From Pseudomonas sp. P5_109 (GTDB lineage: Bacteria > Pseudomonadota > Gammaproteobacteria > Pseudomonadales > Pseudomonadaceae): a DNA stretch of 64,000 nucleotides. Positions within the stretch are counted from its first letter, which is position 1; each line of letters starts with the position of its first letter. Below are positions 36,013 to 44,275 of the stretch, in pieces. The notes under the pieces are model-generated. The model saw only the letters and a list, made by a program, of their open reading frames with translations, did not search any database and was not told the DNA's origin. A program made the position numbers and the translations under genes. The stretch is taken from positions 2,927,501 to 2,991,500 of the forward strand of contig NZ_CP125380.1 of the NCBI RefSeq assembly GCF_034009455.1, written 5' to 3'.

Positions 36013-37025
36013 CCGATTTCGTACAACCTGTCGCCGACCTGTCGGTGAGCGAAGAGCAGGACAACAGCCTGACCTGCTTTGCGTTCGTCAAATCTCTGAA
36101 CACAAAGCCGAAAACGGCCGTTGCCGCGTCTACATCGACCAAGGCCGGCATTGGTGCTCCGCCCGAGCTGCTGGTCGGTCGTTATCGCATCGAGCGCCTG
36201 CTGGGTGCGGGCGGCATGGGCACTGTCTACCGCGCACGGGATCTGTTGAGCGAACAGTTTGGCGATCCTGCCCCCTATATCGCGCTGAAAATCCTTAGCG
36301 AGGAATTTTCCGAGTGCCCTGACTCCAGCGCGCTGCTCTACAGCGAGTTCGCCCTGACCCGGCGTCTGCGTCACGACAACGTCCTGCGTTTGCACAGTTT
36401 TGAAGTGGACATCGAGTGCCAGCGCGCCTTCATCACCATGGAGCTCATGCGCGGGCTGACCCTGGACAAGCTGCTATGCGAACGCCCACTTGGCTTGCCC
36501 TGGAACGAGCTGCGCGAAATCGTGCTGCCGTTGCTCGATGCCCTGGCGTACACCCATGCGCGCGGCGTCATGCATGGCGACATGAAGCCCAGCAACGTGA
36601 TGGTCAGCGAGGAGGGCGTGCGCTTGTTCGATTTCGGCCTCGGCCAGGCGCTGGAAGGTGAGCTGCATGGCCTGCCCCAATTGAGCCGTGATCGCTTCAA
36701 CGCCTGGACACCCGGCTATGCCGCCCCGGAAATGCTCGAAGGGCGGGCGTTGGCGACCAGTGCCGACATCTACGGTGTGGCCTGCGTGATCTATGAGTTG
36801 GCGGGCGGCAAGCACCCCTTTCGCCGCCTGCCGTCGACCGAGGCCCGCGACAACCACCTGGCGAGCGAACTGCAAGCGCCCGCGCACTTACCCAAGCACT
36901 GCTGGCCTGCCTTGCGCTCCGCGCTGGCTTTCGAGGCGGTGGATCGAACGATCACCGCTGCACAACTGCGTGATGCCCTGAGCATCACACCGTCCTGGCT
37001 GCAGCGCTTGCGCGTATGGCCGTAA
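36009..37025 (+). CDS. ppkA: T6SS-associated Ser/Thr protein kinase (PpkA/Stk1)
   Basis: 338 aa with a GTG start overlapping the phosphatase stop. After about 55 linker residues comes a Hanks-type kinase domain: glycine loop GAGGMGTV, the VAIK-like lysine in IALKIL, catalytic loop HGDMKPSNVM, DFG in LFDFGLG and APE in GYAAPEML. The usual HRD arginine is glycine here, which removes the classical activation-loop arginine; such kinases can be active without activation-loop phosphorylation. There is no membrane span or extracellular sensor, unlike long PpkA proteins. Its 3' end and the following vgrG start are repeated as a degenerate copy at 43944. Confidence 0.93.
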   Translation: MTDFVQPVADLSVSEEQDNSLTCFAFVKSLNTKPKTAVAASTSTKAGIGAPPELLVGRYRIERLLGAGGMGTVYRARDLLSEQFGDPAPYIALKILSEEFSECPDSSALLYSEFALTRRLRHDNVLRLHSFEVDIECQRAFITMELMRGLTLDKLLCERPLGLPWNELREIVLPLLDALAYTHARGVMHGDMKPSNVMVSEEGVRLFDFGLGQALEGELHGLPQLSRDRFNAWTPGYAAPEMLEGRALATSADIYGVACVIYELAGGKHPFRRLPSTEARDNHLASELQAPAHLPKHCWPALRSALAFEAVDRTITAAQLRDALSITPSWLQRLRVWP

Positions 37026-37053
37026 AGGATGACCAAGGAACAGGGAGCCGACC

Positions 37054-39480
37054 ATGTTTAACCCGTCTAACCAAACGTATTTCAGCCTGTCCATCAAAGA
37101 CTTCGTCGGCGACTTGCAAGTGCTGTCGTTCACCGGCAGCGAAGGCATCAGCCAAGCCTACCGCTTCGACCTTGAACTGGTCAGCGAAAACCCGGACATC
37201 GACCTGGAAAAGCTCCTGCACAAGCAAGCGTTCCTGGCGTTCGACCGGCAAGGCAGCGGCGTGCACGGCCAGATCTACAGCGTCGCCCAAGGTGATGCCG
37301 GCAAGCGCCTGAGTCGCTATACCGTTGCCCTGGTGCCGCAACTGCAATACCTGCATCACCGCACCAACCAGCGCATTTTCCAGCAGATGTCGGCGCCGAA
37401 AATCATCGCCAAAATCCTCGAAGAGCATGGCATTCAAAGCGACGTCTACCGTTTCCAACTCAGCCAGCCGTGCCCGGATCGCGACTACTGCGTGCAGTAT
37501 GACGAAACCGACCTGCACTTCGTCCAGCGCCTGTGTGAAGAAGAGGGTGTGCACTACCACTTCCAGCACAGCACCAGCGGCCACGTGTTGGTGTTTGGCG
37601 ACAACCAGAGCGTTTTTCCCTTACCCGGTCAACCCACCGCCTACGTACAAGGCAGCGGCATGGTCGCCGACGAACCGGTGATCAAAAACTTCAATGTCCG
37701 CCTGGCCACCCGTACCGGCCGGGTCACCCGTCGCGACTACGACTTCGAAAAGCCCAACCTGCAACTCGAAGCCGCCTGCAAACCCCATGGCGACATCACC
37801 GGCCCGGACCTCGAAGACTACGACTACCCAGGCCGCTTCCTCACCCGCGCCCGCGCAAATCTGCTCAGCCAACGCGCCATCGAACGCCATCGCGCGGACT
37901 ATCAGCAAGCAGAAGGCCGGGGCGACCAGACCACGCTCCTCAGTGGCCACTTCCTGAAGCTTTCCGACCATCCGCGCCAAGAGTGGAACGACCTGTGGCT
38001 GCTGACCCGACTCACCCACGAAGGCAAGCAGCCGCAAGTGCTGGAAGAGTCGGTCACCAGCGACACCAGCGACACCAGCACCAGCAAGGACGACTTCCAC
38101 CAGGGCTACCGCAACCGCTTCCTCGCCACCCCGTGGGACGTGTTCTACCGCCCGGCACTGAAACACCCCAAACCACGCGTCCTCGGCAGCCAGACCGCCG
38201 TGGTCACCGGCCCCAAAGGCGAAGAAAGCCACTGCGATCAATACGGTCGGGTCAAAGTGCAATTCTTCTGGGACCGCGAAGGCCTGGCCGATGACAAAAC
38301 CAGCTGCTGGCTGCGCGTCTCCAGCGGCTGGGCCGGCGACCGCTACGGCGGCATCGCCATTCCGCGCATTGGCATGGAAGTGCTGGTGACCTTCCTGGAA
38401 GGCGACCCGGATCAGCCGCTGATCAGCGGCTGCCTGTACCACAAAGCGAACCCGGTCCCGTACCCGCTGCCGGCAAACAAAACCCGCACGGTGTTCAAAA
38501 CCCTGAGCTCGCCGGGTGGCAGTGGTTTCAACGAACTGCGCATCGAAGACAAAAAAGGTGCAGAGCAGATCTTCCTGCATGCCCAGCGCGACTGGGACGA
38601 AAACATCGAGAACGACCAGAAAATCCGCGTGGGTAACGAACGGCACGACACCGTTGAAAAGAACACCTACACCGAGCTGAAGGCTGAAGAACACCGCACC
38701 ACCCACGCCGACCGCAAGGTTGAAGTGCGGATGGACGACCACCTGACCGTCGCGCAGAACCAGCATGTGAAGCTGGGCACGGCGCAACTGGTGAGCGCGG
38801 GGCGCGAGATTCACCTGAAGGCGGGGGAGAAGATCGTGATCGAAGCGGGGATGGAACTCACGATGAAGGCCGGGGGGAGTTTTATCAAACTGGATGCGGG
38901 TGGCATTACGGTGCTGGGGCCGGTGGTGAAGGCGAATGCGGGGGGATCGCCGGGGAATGGGACGGGGATTGGGATTGAGTTGCCGAAACTGCCGGTACCA
39001 ACGCCATCAGCCAAGCCCGGCAATCTGCTCGACACTGCCCAGCCCGGCGTGCTCAAACCACCGCCCAAGCAAAGGGAATATTTCTTCGATATCAAGTTGA
39101 CCGACGTACCGGGCGACGAAGGCTTTCCGTTGGCCCACACAGCCTGGTCCATCGTTCAGGGCGGTGAAGAAGCCCCTCTGCTCGAAGGTCAGACCGACGA
39201 TGACGGACGCGTCAACATCGATGATGCGCAGCGCTTGAAGTTGTCCCAAGCCTACGCGGCCAAGGGTCCCTTGTGGCTGTGCTATCCGGGACAACGGGTG
39301 CCGGTGGCGCTGCACGACGAACCCTCGGACGCCGACAAGGAACGCTTCGCTCTCGCCGCCCTCGACTTCCACGACAGCGCCAAACAAGGCCGGATCAGTA
39401 CCGCGAACAGTGAACGCAGCAAACAGGATCTGCTCGCCGACGACGATCTGTACAGCCAGCTGCAAACCAGGGAGGATTGA
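37054..39480 (+). CDS. vgrG: T6SS spike protein VgrG with transthyretin-like C-terminal tail, copy 2
   Basis: 808 aa. The core is the same as the first VgrG (gp27 region, OB domain GSQTAVVTGPKGEESHCDQ, needle with NDQKIRVGNERHDTVEKN). From about residue 670 an extra domain follows: FFDIKLTDVPGDEGFPLAH, GQTDDDGRVNIDDA and LWLCYPGQRVPVAL, which resembles a transthyretin-type adaptor domain used to bind Tle5 phospholipases. tle5 follows after 2 bases. The ATG has GGGAG at good spacing. The first ~300 bases, together with the upstream kinase end, are repeated at 43944-44236. Confidence 0.95.
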   Translation: MFNPSNQTYFSLSIKDFVGDLQVLSFTGSEGISQAYRFDLELVSENPDIDLEKLLHKQAFLAFDRQGSGVHGQIYSVAQGDAGKRLSRYTVALVPQLQYLHHRTNQRIFQQMSAPKIIAKILEEHGIQSDVYRFQLSQPCPDRDYCVQYDETDLHFVQRLCEEEGVHYHFQHSTSGHVLVFGDNQSVFPLPGQPTAYVQGSGMVADEPVIKNFNVRLATRTGRVTRRDYDFEKPNLQLEAACKPHGDITGPDLEDYDYPGRFLTRARANLLSQRAIERHRADYQQAEGRGDQTTLLSGHFLKLSDHPRQEWNDLWLLTRLTHEGKQPQVLEESVTSDTSDTSTSKDDFHQGYRNRFLATPWDVFYRPALKHPKPRVLGSQTAVVTGPKGEESHCDQYGRVKVQFFWDREGLADDKTSCWLRVSSGWAGDRYGGIAIPRIGMEVLVTFLEGDPDQPLISGCLYHKANPVPYPLPANKTRTVFKTLSSPGGSGFNELRIEDKKGAEQIFLHAQRDWDENIENDQKIRVGNERHDTVEKNTYTELKAEEHRTTHADRKVEVRMDDHLTVAQNQHVKLGTAQLVSAGREIHLKAGEKIVIEAGMELTMKAGGSFIKLDAGGITVLGPVVKANAGGSPGNGTGIGIELPKLPVPTPSAKPGNLLDTAQPGVLKPPPKQREYFFDIKLTDVPGDEGFPLAHTAWSIVQGGEEAPLLEGQTDDDGRVNIDDAQRLKLSQAYAAKGPLWLCYPGQRVPVALHDEPSDADKERFALAALDFHDSAKQGRISTANSERSKQDLLADDDLYSQLQTRED

Positions 39481-39482
39481 AT

Positions 39483-42400
39483 ATGACGGACTCCGCAACG
39501 CCTTACAACGGCATTCGCCACAAGGAAATCAGCCAGATCAACACCGCTCAGGGCAAGGCCCTGCCGGCGGTGAATGCGCCGGATTTCTTCATCCAGGACC
39601 AGTCGGCCTTCGCGCCCAAACGCAGCGGCAATGACGTGCGTTTCTTCACCACCGGCGAGGATTACTACAAGGATCTGGCCACGGAAATCAGCAATGCCAA
39701 GACCTCGATTTTCATCACCGGCTGGCAGATCAACTACGATGTGACGCTGGACGGCAAGCAAAGCCTCTGGCAGTGCCTGCACGCTGCGCTGGTGAAAGCC
39801 CCGACACTCAAAGTCTTCGTCATGCCATGGCTAAGCCCCGCCGCAAGCGTCGGCACCCACGACTTCGAAACCATGCTCGCGGTGTTTCAGCTCAACGCCG
39901 GCCTCGGTGGTGCGCGTGCGTTCTGTACACCGGCTATCCAGCAAAGCGACATGAAAGGCCTGGGCTCGACGTTTTCCCATCACCAGAAATGCGTGGTGAT
40001 CGACAACATGATCGGCTACGTCGGCGGTATCGATTTGGCCTACGGCCGCTGCGATGACAACAACTTCAGCCTCGATGCCCGCGACCGCAAGGGCAATGAC
40101 GCGTACAACCCGGGGATCCCGCATCTGGGTTGGATGGACATGCAACATCACGTCAGCCGCACCGGCCTGCTGCTCGGCACCCTGTTCGATCTGTCCAAGC
40201 CCACGGCAGAGATGACGGTAGGCACTGACACGTACAACTTCAAAGTAGCGCTGCCCCGCATCGATACTGTTATCAATATGGTCGCGACGGTGCAGAACTT
40301 CTTTGCCAGCCCGCCATTGCCGGTGTTCGACTGGATGGCCAAGGGCGGCAACAGCCTGGAAGAGTACGTGAGCGCCATCGACCCTCTGGCCAAACCCAAG
40401 CAGTATCTGCTCGATACCGCCATCCGCCAGATCACCGCGCTGATCAAGCACAACTGGACGCGCCTGCCTATCGCCGAACCGCTCAAAGGTCAGGTGCAGG
40501 TGTGGATCCGGGAAGTGGAAAGCAGCGTCGGCGAGTTGCGGGTAGCGTTGCGCCTGAAAAGCCACGAACTGATCAACAAATGGATGAGCTCAACCGACCT
40601 CGGACGCATGATCGCGATGTTCTGCGACAAGGGTTACGACGCCATGCCCGCGGACAAGTTGGGTTGGCTGAGCGATATCGGCCAGATCGCCACCTCGTTG
40701 CTCGGGCACTTCTACGCGTTGCTACAAAATCGTCTGGAGAACCATCGCGAGCCGTTCGTCTACCTCAAGCACAAAGCGCAGCCGCTGGCCTCGTCGGATT
40801 ACAGTCGGCTGGCCGACGATCAGCCACGCATGCCGTGGCAGGACGTTCACAGTCGCATCGAAGGGCCGTCGGTGTATGACCTGTCGCGTAACTTCATCGA
40901 CCGCTGGAACGGTCAGCAAGCTTATATCGCCGAAATCAAAAGTCTGGAAAAGACCGACGTCGTCATTGCTCTGATGGAGTGGGTCAACAGCCTGGCCAAA
41001 GGAGCCGGACTGCCCCATCACCTGGACGCCAACGACCGCATCAACCTGAATCTGCCAATGCCCAAGCCGGTATGGATCGACCAGGCGCCCACATTACCGA
41101 CACCCCCAACGACCTTGACGGGCAAAGTCAGTGTACAGGTATTGCGCAGTGCTTCGGCCACCATGACCAGCCAGGAAGCCAAGGGCAGAGGCAAGGCCCA
41201 AGTGAGTTTGCCGCTGCCTCCCGGATTCAACGCTGGCGGTGTTCAGGACAACTGCCTGCGCGCCATGCTGCAGACCATTTCCAGCGCCCAGCACTTCATT
41301 TACATCGAGAACCAGTTTTTTCAGACGGACTTTGGGGATGAGGGGGAGTTGTCCGAAGGCAAGCCTCTGTCCGGCCCGATGGCAAGTCTGCGCGACCCAT
41401 CCACCCTGCACCAAGGCTACGTCGCCCGGATCAAGCTGCGCGAAGCGCTCGAAGACCAGGACTTTACCAAGATCGACTGGAAAGAAGTCAATGCCATCGG
41501 CAAAGAGCCTGGAAAAGAAGCGAGCGAATTTCTAAACGGTTTCCTCACCATCTGGCAAACCAATGCCCAAGGCTGGTTGACCCAGAAACTTGGAAAGGAA
41601 GAGAAACTCGGTAATCCCATCGGTAAAGCGCTGGCCGACCGAATTGGTCGGGCGGTTGTCGAAAACCGGCCGTTCCACGTGTATCTGGTTTTGCCGGTAC
41701 ACCCGGAGGGCGCGTTGAATGTGCTGAACCTCATGCATCAGATCCACCTGACCATGCAGAGTCTGGTGTTTGGTGAGCAGAGCCTGGTTAAACGTATTCA
41801 GCGGCATATGGCGTTGAAGGCGATGATGGATCGTGGAGCAAGTCGGGAGGAGGCTGCGAAGATCATTGAGCGCTTTGACATTAACGAAAAACCCGTCTAC
41901 GCACAGCAAGACTGGACGAAGTACCTGACTCTATTGAACCTTCGAACGTGGGATACCCTCGGTGATAGGGTCGTGACCGAACAGATTTACATACATAGCA
42001 AGTTGTTGATCGCGGACGATCGCGTTGCCATTCTGGGCAGCGCTAATATTAATGACCGTAGCCTGTGTGGTACACGCGACTCGGAATTGGCGGTGATTGT
42101 GCGAGACAGCGACTCGACCGACGCCAAGCTGGACGGCACGCACAATCAAAAGGTAGGGAAAACTATCAATAAGTTGCGCAAAGATTTGTGGAAGAAGCAT
42201 TTTGGGATGAGTCAGGCAAAAAAGAATGGGCCTGTAGCGCCATTTGTTGTTACGGAGGACTTTCTCAATCAACCTGCTGCAGAGAGTACGTGGCAGAAGA
42301 TTCAGGAGCAAGCAAAAAACAACTCGGAAGCTTATGAGAAAACATTTGATTTTATTCCGCAAAACTTTAATAGTTCACAAGTAATAGAAGCGTCCACAAT

Positions 42401-42731
42401 CAGCAAATACCAGGACGGTTTTCCTGCGCCTGTCTGGCCAACTTGGACTTACCACTCTACGCTGGATCGGGAGTTTGGAGGTCAGATTTCCGCTCCGCTG
42501 CCTTACCAACTGGCGTTTTGGGAAAGTATGACCTTAGCGGCGGTAAAGAAATTTTCCGCACCAGTTGGCGTCGAAGGTTTCATTACAGCCTTTCCCGTCA
42601 ATTGGACCAAAGGTGAGAACAATAACTCAGGATTGAATCTGACGATCATTGCTCACAACAAAGATAAGAAAAATGATGTGCGCATCGCAAGCTTAAGCGA
42701 GCCGTCACACCGAGCAGAGCATAGTTCATGA
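39483..42731 (+). CDS. tle5: T6SS phospholipase D effector of the Tle5 (PldA) type
   Basis: 1082 aa, about the size of P. aeruginosa PldA. The ATG at 39483 has GGAGG seven bases upstream; an in-frame TTG at 39477 is too close. Two HKD motifs are present: HQKCVVID (H167, K169, D174) and HSKLLIAD (H838, K840, D845), each followed by the glycine-rich GG or GSANINDRS segments of phospholipase D. It would hydrolyse phospholipids such as phosphatidylethanolamine in the target periplasm. No signal peptide, so delivery is with VgrG-2. The last third of the gene (from about 41.9 kb) is clearly AT-richer than the first two thirds. Overlaps its immunity gene by 4 bases (ATGA). Confidence 0.93.
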   Translation: MTDSATPYNGIRHKEISQINTAQGKALPAVNAPDFFIQDQSAFAPKRSGNDVRFFTTGEDYYKDLATEISNAKTSIFITGWQINYDVTLDGKQSLWQCLHAALVKAPTLKVFVMPWLSPAASVGTHDFETMLAVFQLNAGLGGARAFCTPAIQQSDMKGLGSTFSHHQKCVVIDNMIGYVGGIDLAYGRCDDNNFSLDARDRKGNDAYNPGIPHLGWMDMQHHVSRTGLLLGTLFDLSKPTAEMTVGTDTYNFKVALPRIDTVINMVATVQNFFASPPLPVFDWMAKGGNSLEEYVSAIDPLAKPKQYLLDTAIRQITALIKHNWTRLPIAEPLKGQVQVWIREVESSVGELRVALRLKSHELINKWMSSTDLGRMIAMFCDKGYDAMPADKLGWLSDIGQIATSLLGHFYALLQNRLENHREPFVYLKHKAQPLASSDYSRLADDQPRMPWQDVHSRIEGPSVYDLSRNFIDRWNGQQAYIAEIKSLEKTDVVIALMEWVNSLAKGAGLPHHLDANDRINLNLPMPKPVWIDQAPTLPTPPTTLTGKVSVQVLRSASATMTSQEAKGRGKAQVSLPLPPGFNAGGVQDNCLRAMLQTISSAQHFIYIENQFFQTDFGDEGELSEGKPLSGPMASLRDPSTLHQGYVARIKLREALEDQDFTKIDWKEVNAIGKEPGKEASEFLNGFLTIWQTNAQGWLTQKLGKEEKLGNPIGKALADRIGRAVVENRPFHVYLVLPVHPEGALNVLNLMHQIHLTMQSLVFGEQSLVKRIQRHMALKAMMDRGASREEAAKIIERFDINEKPVYAQQDWTKYLTLLNLRTWDTLGDRVVTEQIYIHSKLLIADDRVAILGSANINDRSLCGTRDSELAVIVRDSDSTDAKLDGTHNQKVGKTINKLRKDLWKKHFGMSQAKKNGPVAPFVVTEDFLNQPAAESTWQKIQEQAKNNSEAYEKTFDFIPQNFNSSQVIEASTISKYQDGFPAPVWPTWTYHSTLDREFGGQISAPLPYQLAFWESMTLAAVKKFSAPVGVEGFITAFPVNWTKGENNNSGLNLTIIAHNKDKKNDVRIASLSEPSHRAEHSS

Positions 42732-43834
42732 ACCGAATAATAGTTGTATTCACTGGCCTATTGCTGGTCACCCAGCAGGCCTATGCAAACCCCTCATTTA
42801 ACGAATGCTTGGGACGCATAAATTTTGAGTCTACAGACCGATTCGAATGGGCAACATTCAGAATTGAACATAGCAAAATAAATAGCCCGGGTGGACACGC
42901 TTTTTCCAAGAATATTTATGCAGTCAGCGACTATGTCAGCTACGACTACGATGAACTCACTATCCGTATTAGTGATATCACAACGCGCGAAAAATTCGAC
43001 AGAGCCCGCAACGCAATCCTATATCAATCGGAAGCGTACAAGGACCACCTGAGAGACAGGCTAAGAACCAACGAGCGTCTTTTGCAGTCAATCAAGCGAA
43101 TGAACTACTCCGCCGACATCATTAAGAATCAGGAAAATGAAATAAAAACTCTGGAAGAAGATATAAAAAAAACAAAAACCTACGAACATCAGTTAGACAT
43201 TCCCGACGCCCATATACTAGGTAGCAAGGAAACTCCTTACGAGTTCCTGCTCTGGCGCAACAACCGAGTGTTCTATTTCCACATGAACAAACCCGCCGAG
43301 AACGCTGCGCAACGGATCAAAGACCTAGCCGCCCGCTTCGAAGCCCGCGACCTCTACCAAGTTCCCAGCGGCCCGGGCGTATGTATGCCCTACGGCTTCA
43401 TTCATGACGACGGCAAAACGGGATTCAGCGTCAAGAACAGCCTGCGTTTCACCAGCACGCCCAACGTCATCATGAGCCTGATCAACGCCTCGTTGGGCGA
43501 TCCGACCAAACCCACCCGAGGCACCTACGACACCGACTACCGCCCCGGCTACGACGCGGAAAAATGGAAGAAGTCGAAGATTATGGAGAAGTTCTACATC
43601 GGCGAGCGCATGACCACCCTTGAAGGTTGGCGCCTGGATCCACGACCGGAATCCGCCGAACAGGATCGCGCCTGGTTCGCCATCGCCCATGTCGGCGGCC
43701 TGGCCAGTCCGCTGATCGCGGCGCAGATGTTCACGTTCCAGAAAGGCACCGACGGCCTGAAAGACTTGACGCCTCTGCCCGAAGCTGTGATCCCGAAGTT
43801 CCTGAAATTAACGCAGAGCATCAGCTCGCAATAA
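42728..43834 (+). CDS. Periplasmic immunity protein for Tle5 (Tli4/Tli5-like)
   Basis: 368 aa with a signal peptide (MNRIIVVFTGLLLVTQQAYA, cut about residue 20). A charged coiled-coil-like segment lies at about 115-150. The segment GPGVCMPYGFIHDDG at about 217-231 and the overall layout resemble the Tli4-type T6SS immunity family. Export to the periplasm fits protection against a phospholipase acting there. The ATG overlaps the end of tle5, so toxin and immunity are coupled. The first half is strongly AT-rich and the second half GC-rich, suggesting mosaic origin. Family name is recalled, function inferred from position. Confidence 0.85.
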   Translation: MNRIIVVFTGLLLVTQQAYANPSFNECLGRINFESTDRFEWATFRIEHSKINSPGGHAFSKNIYAVSDYVSYDYDELTIRISDITTREKFDRARNAILYQSEAYKDHLRDRLRTNERLLQSIKRMNYSADIIKNQENEIKTLEEDIKKTKTYEHQLDIPDAHILGSKETPYEFLLWRNNRVFYFHMNKPAENAAQRIKDLAARFEARDLYQVPSGPGVCMPYGFIHDDGKTGFSVKNSLRFTSTPNVIMSLINASLGDPTKPTRGTYDTDYRPGYDAEKWKKSKIMEKFYIGERMTTLEGWRLDPRPESAEQDRAWFAIAHVGGLASPLIAAQMFTFQKGTDGLKDLTPLPEAVIPKFLKLTQSISSQ

Positions 43835-43885
43835 CTGAACGCTCCTTGAAGTCCGCGCTGGCTGAATGGTTTTTTGAGACGAAAA

Positions 43886-43942
43886 GGGGACATATTTATT
43901 TTCGTGATAACGAGAGTGGCAATGGAAAATAAATCTGTCCCC
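43886..43942. repeat. Inverted repeat of the GGGGACA..TTTATTTTC type
   Basis: Left arm 43886-43903 and right arm 43925-43942 are 18 bp with one mismatch, around a 21-base loop. Sequences of this type recur in Pseudomonas and other proteobacterial genomes, often near REP-associated tyrosine transposases (recalled, not checked). It sits between the immunity gene and the vgrG remnant and could act as terminator or mark a recombination point. Confidence 0.7.
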
Positions 43943-43943
43943 C

Positions 43944-44236
43944 GTGAGCGCTTGCGCGTGTGGCCACAATGGATGACCACGGAACAGGGAGCCGACCATG
44001 TTTAACCCGTCTAACCAAACGCATTTCAGCCTGTCCATCAAAGACTTCGTCGGCGACCAGCAAGTGCTGTCGTTCATCGGCACCGAAGGCATCAGCCAAG
44101 CCTACCGCTTCGACCTTGAACTGGTCAGCGAAAACCCGGACATCGACTTGTAAAAGCCTCTCAACAAACGGTCGTTCCCGGCGTGAACGGCCAGACCCAC
44201 CGCGTCGCCCAAGGCGATGCTGGCAAGCGGCTGATC
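43944..44236 (+). pseudogene. Remnant of ppkA 3' end and vgrG 5' end
   Basis: 43944-43997 matches the last codons of the kinase gene and the spacer before vgrG copy 2 (GAGCGCTTGCGCGT, then GGAACAGGGAGCCGACC). An ATG at 43998 opens a VgrG reading frame (MFNPSNQTHFSLSIKDFVGD) that stops at TAA 44151-44153 after 51 codons. Weaker similarity continues to about 44236 (ggccagac..cgtcgcccaaggcgatgc) with changes and deletions, where it meets the 3' end of the decarboxylase gene. It is a right-hand direct repeat flanking the vgrG-tle5-tli module and has no needle domain, so it cannot make a working spike. Confidence 0.85.
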
Positions 44237-44275
44237 AAAAGCAGGCATTGCCTCACAGTAATGCCTGCCCAGGTA

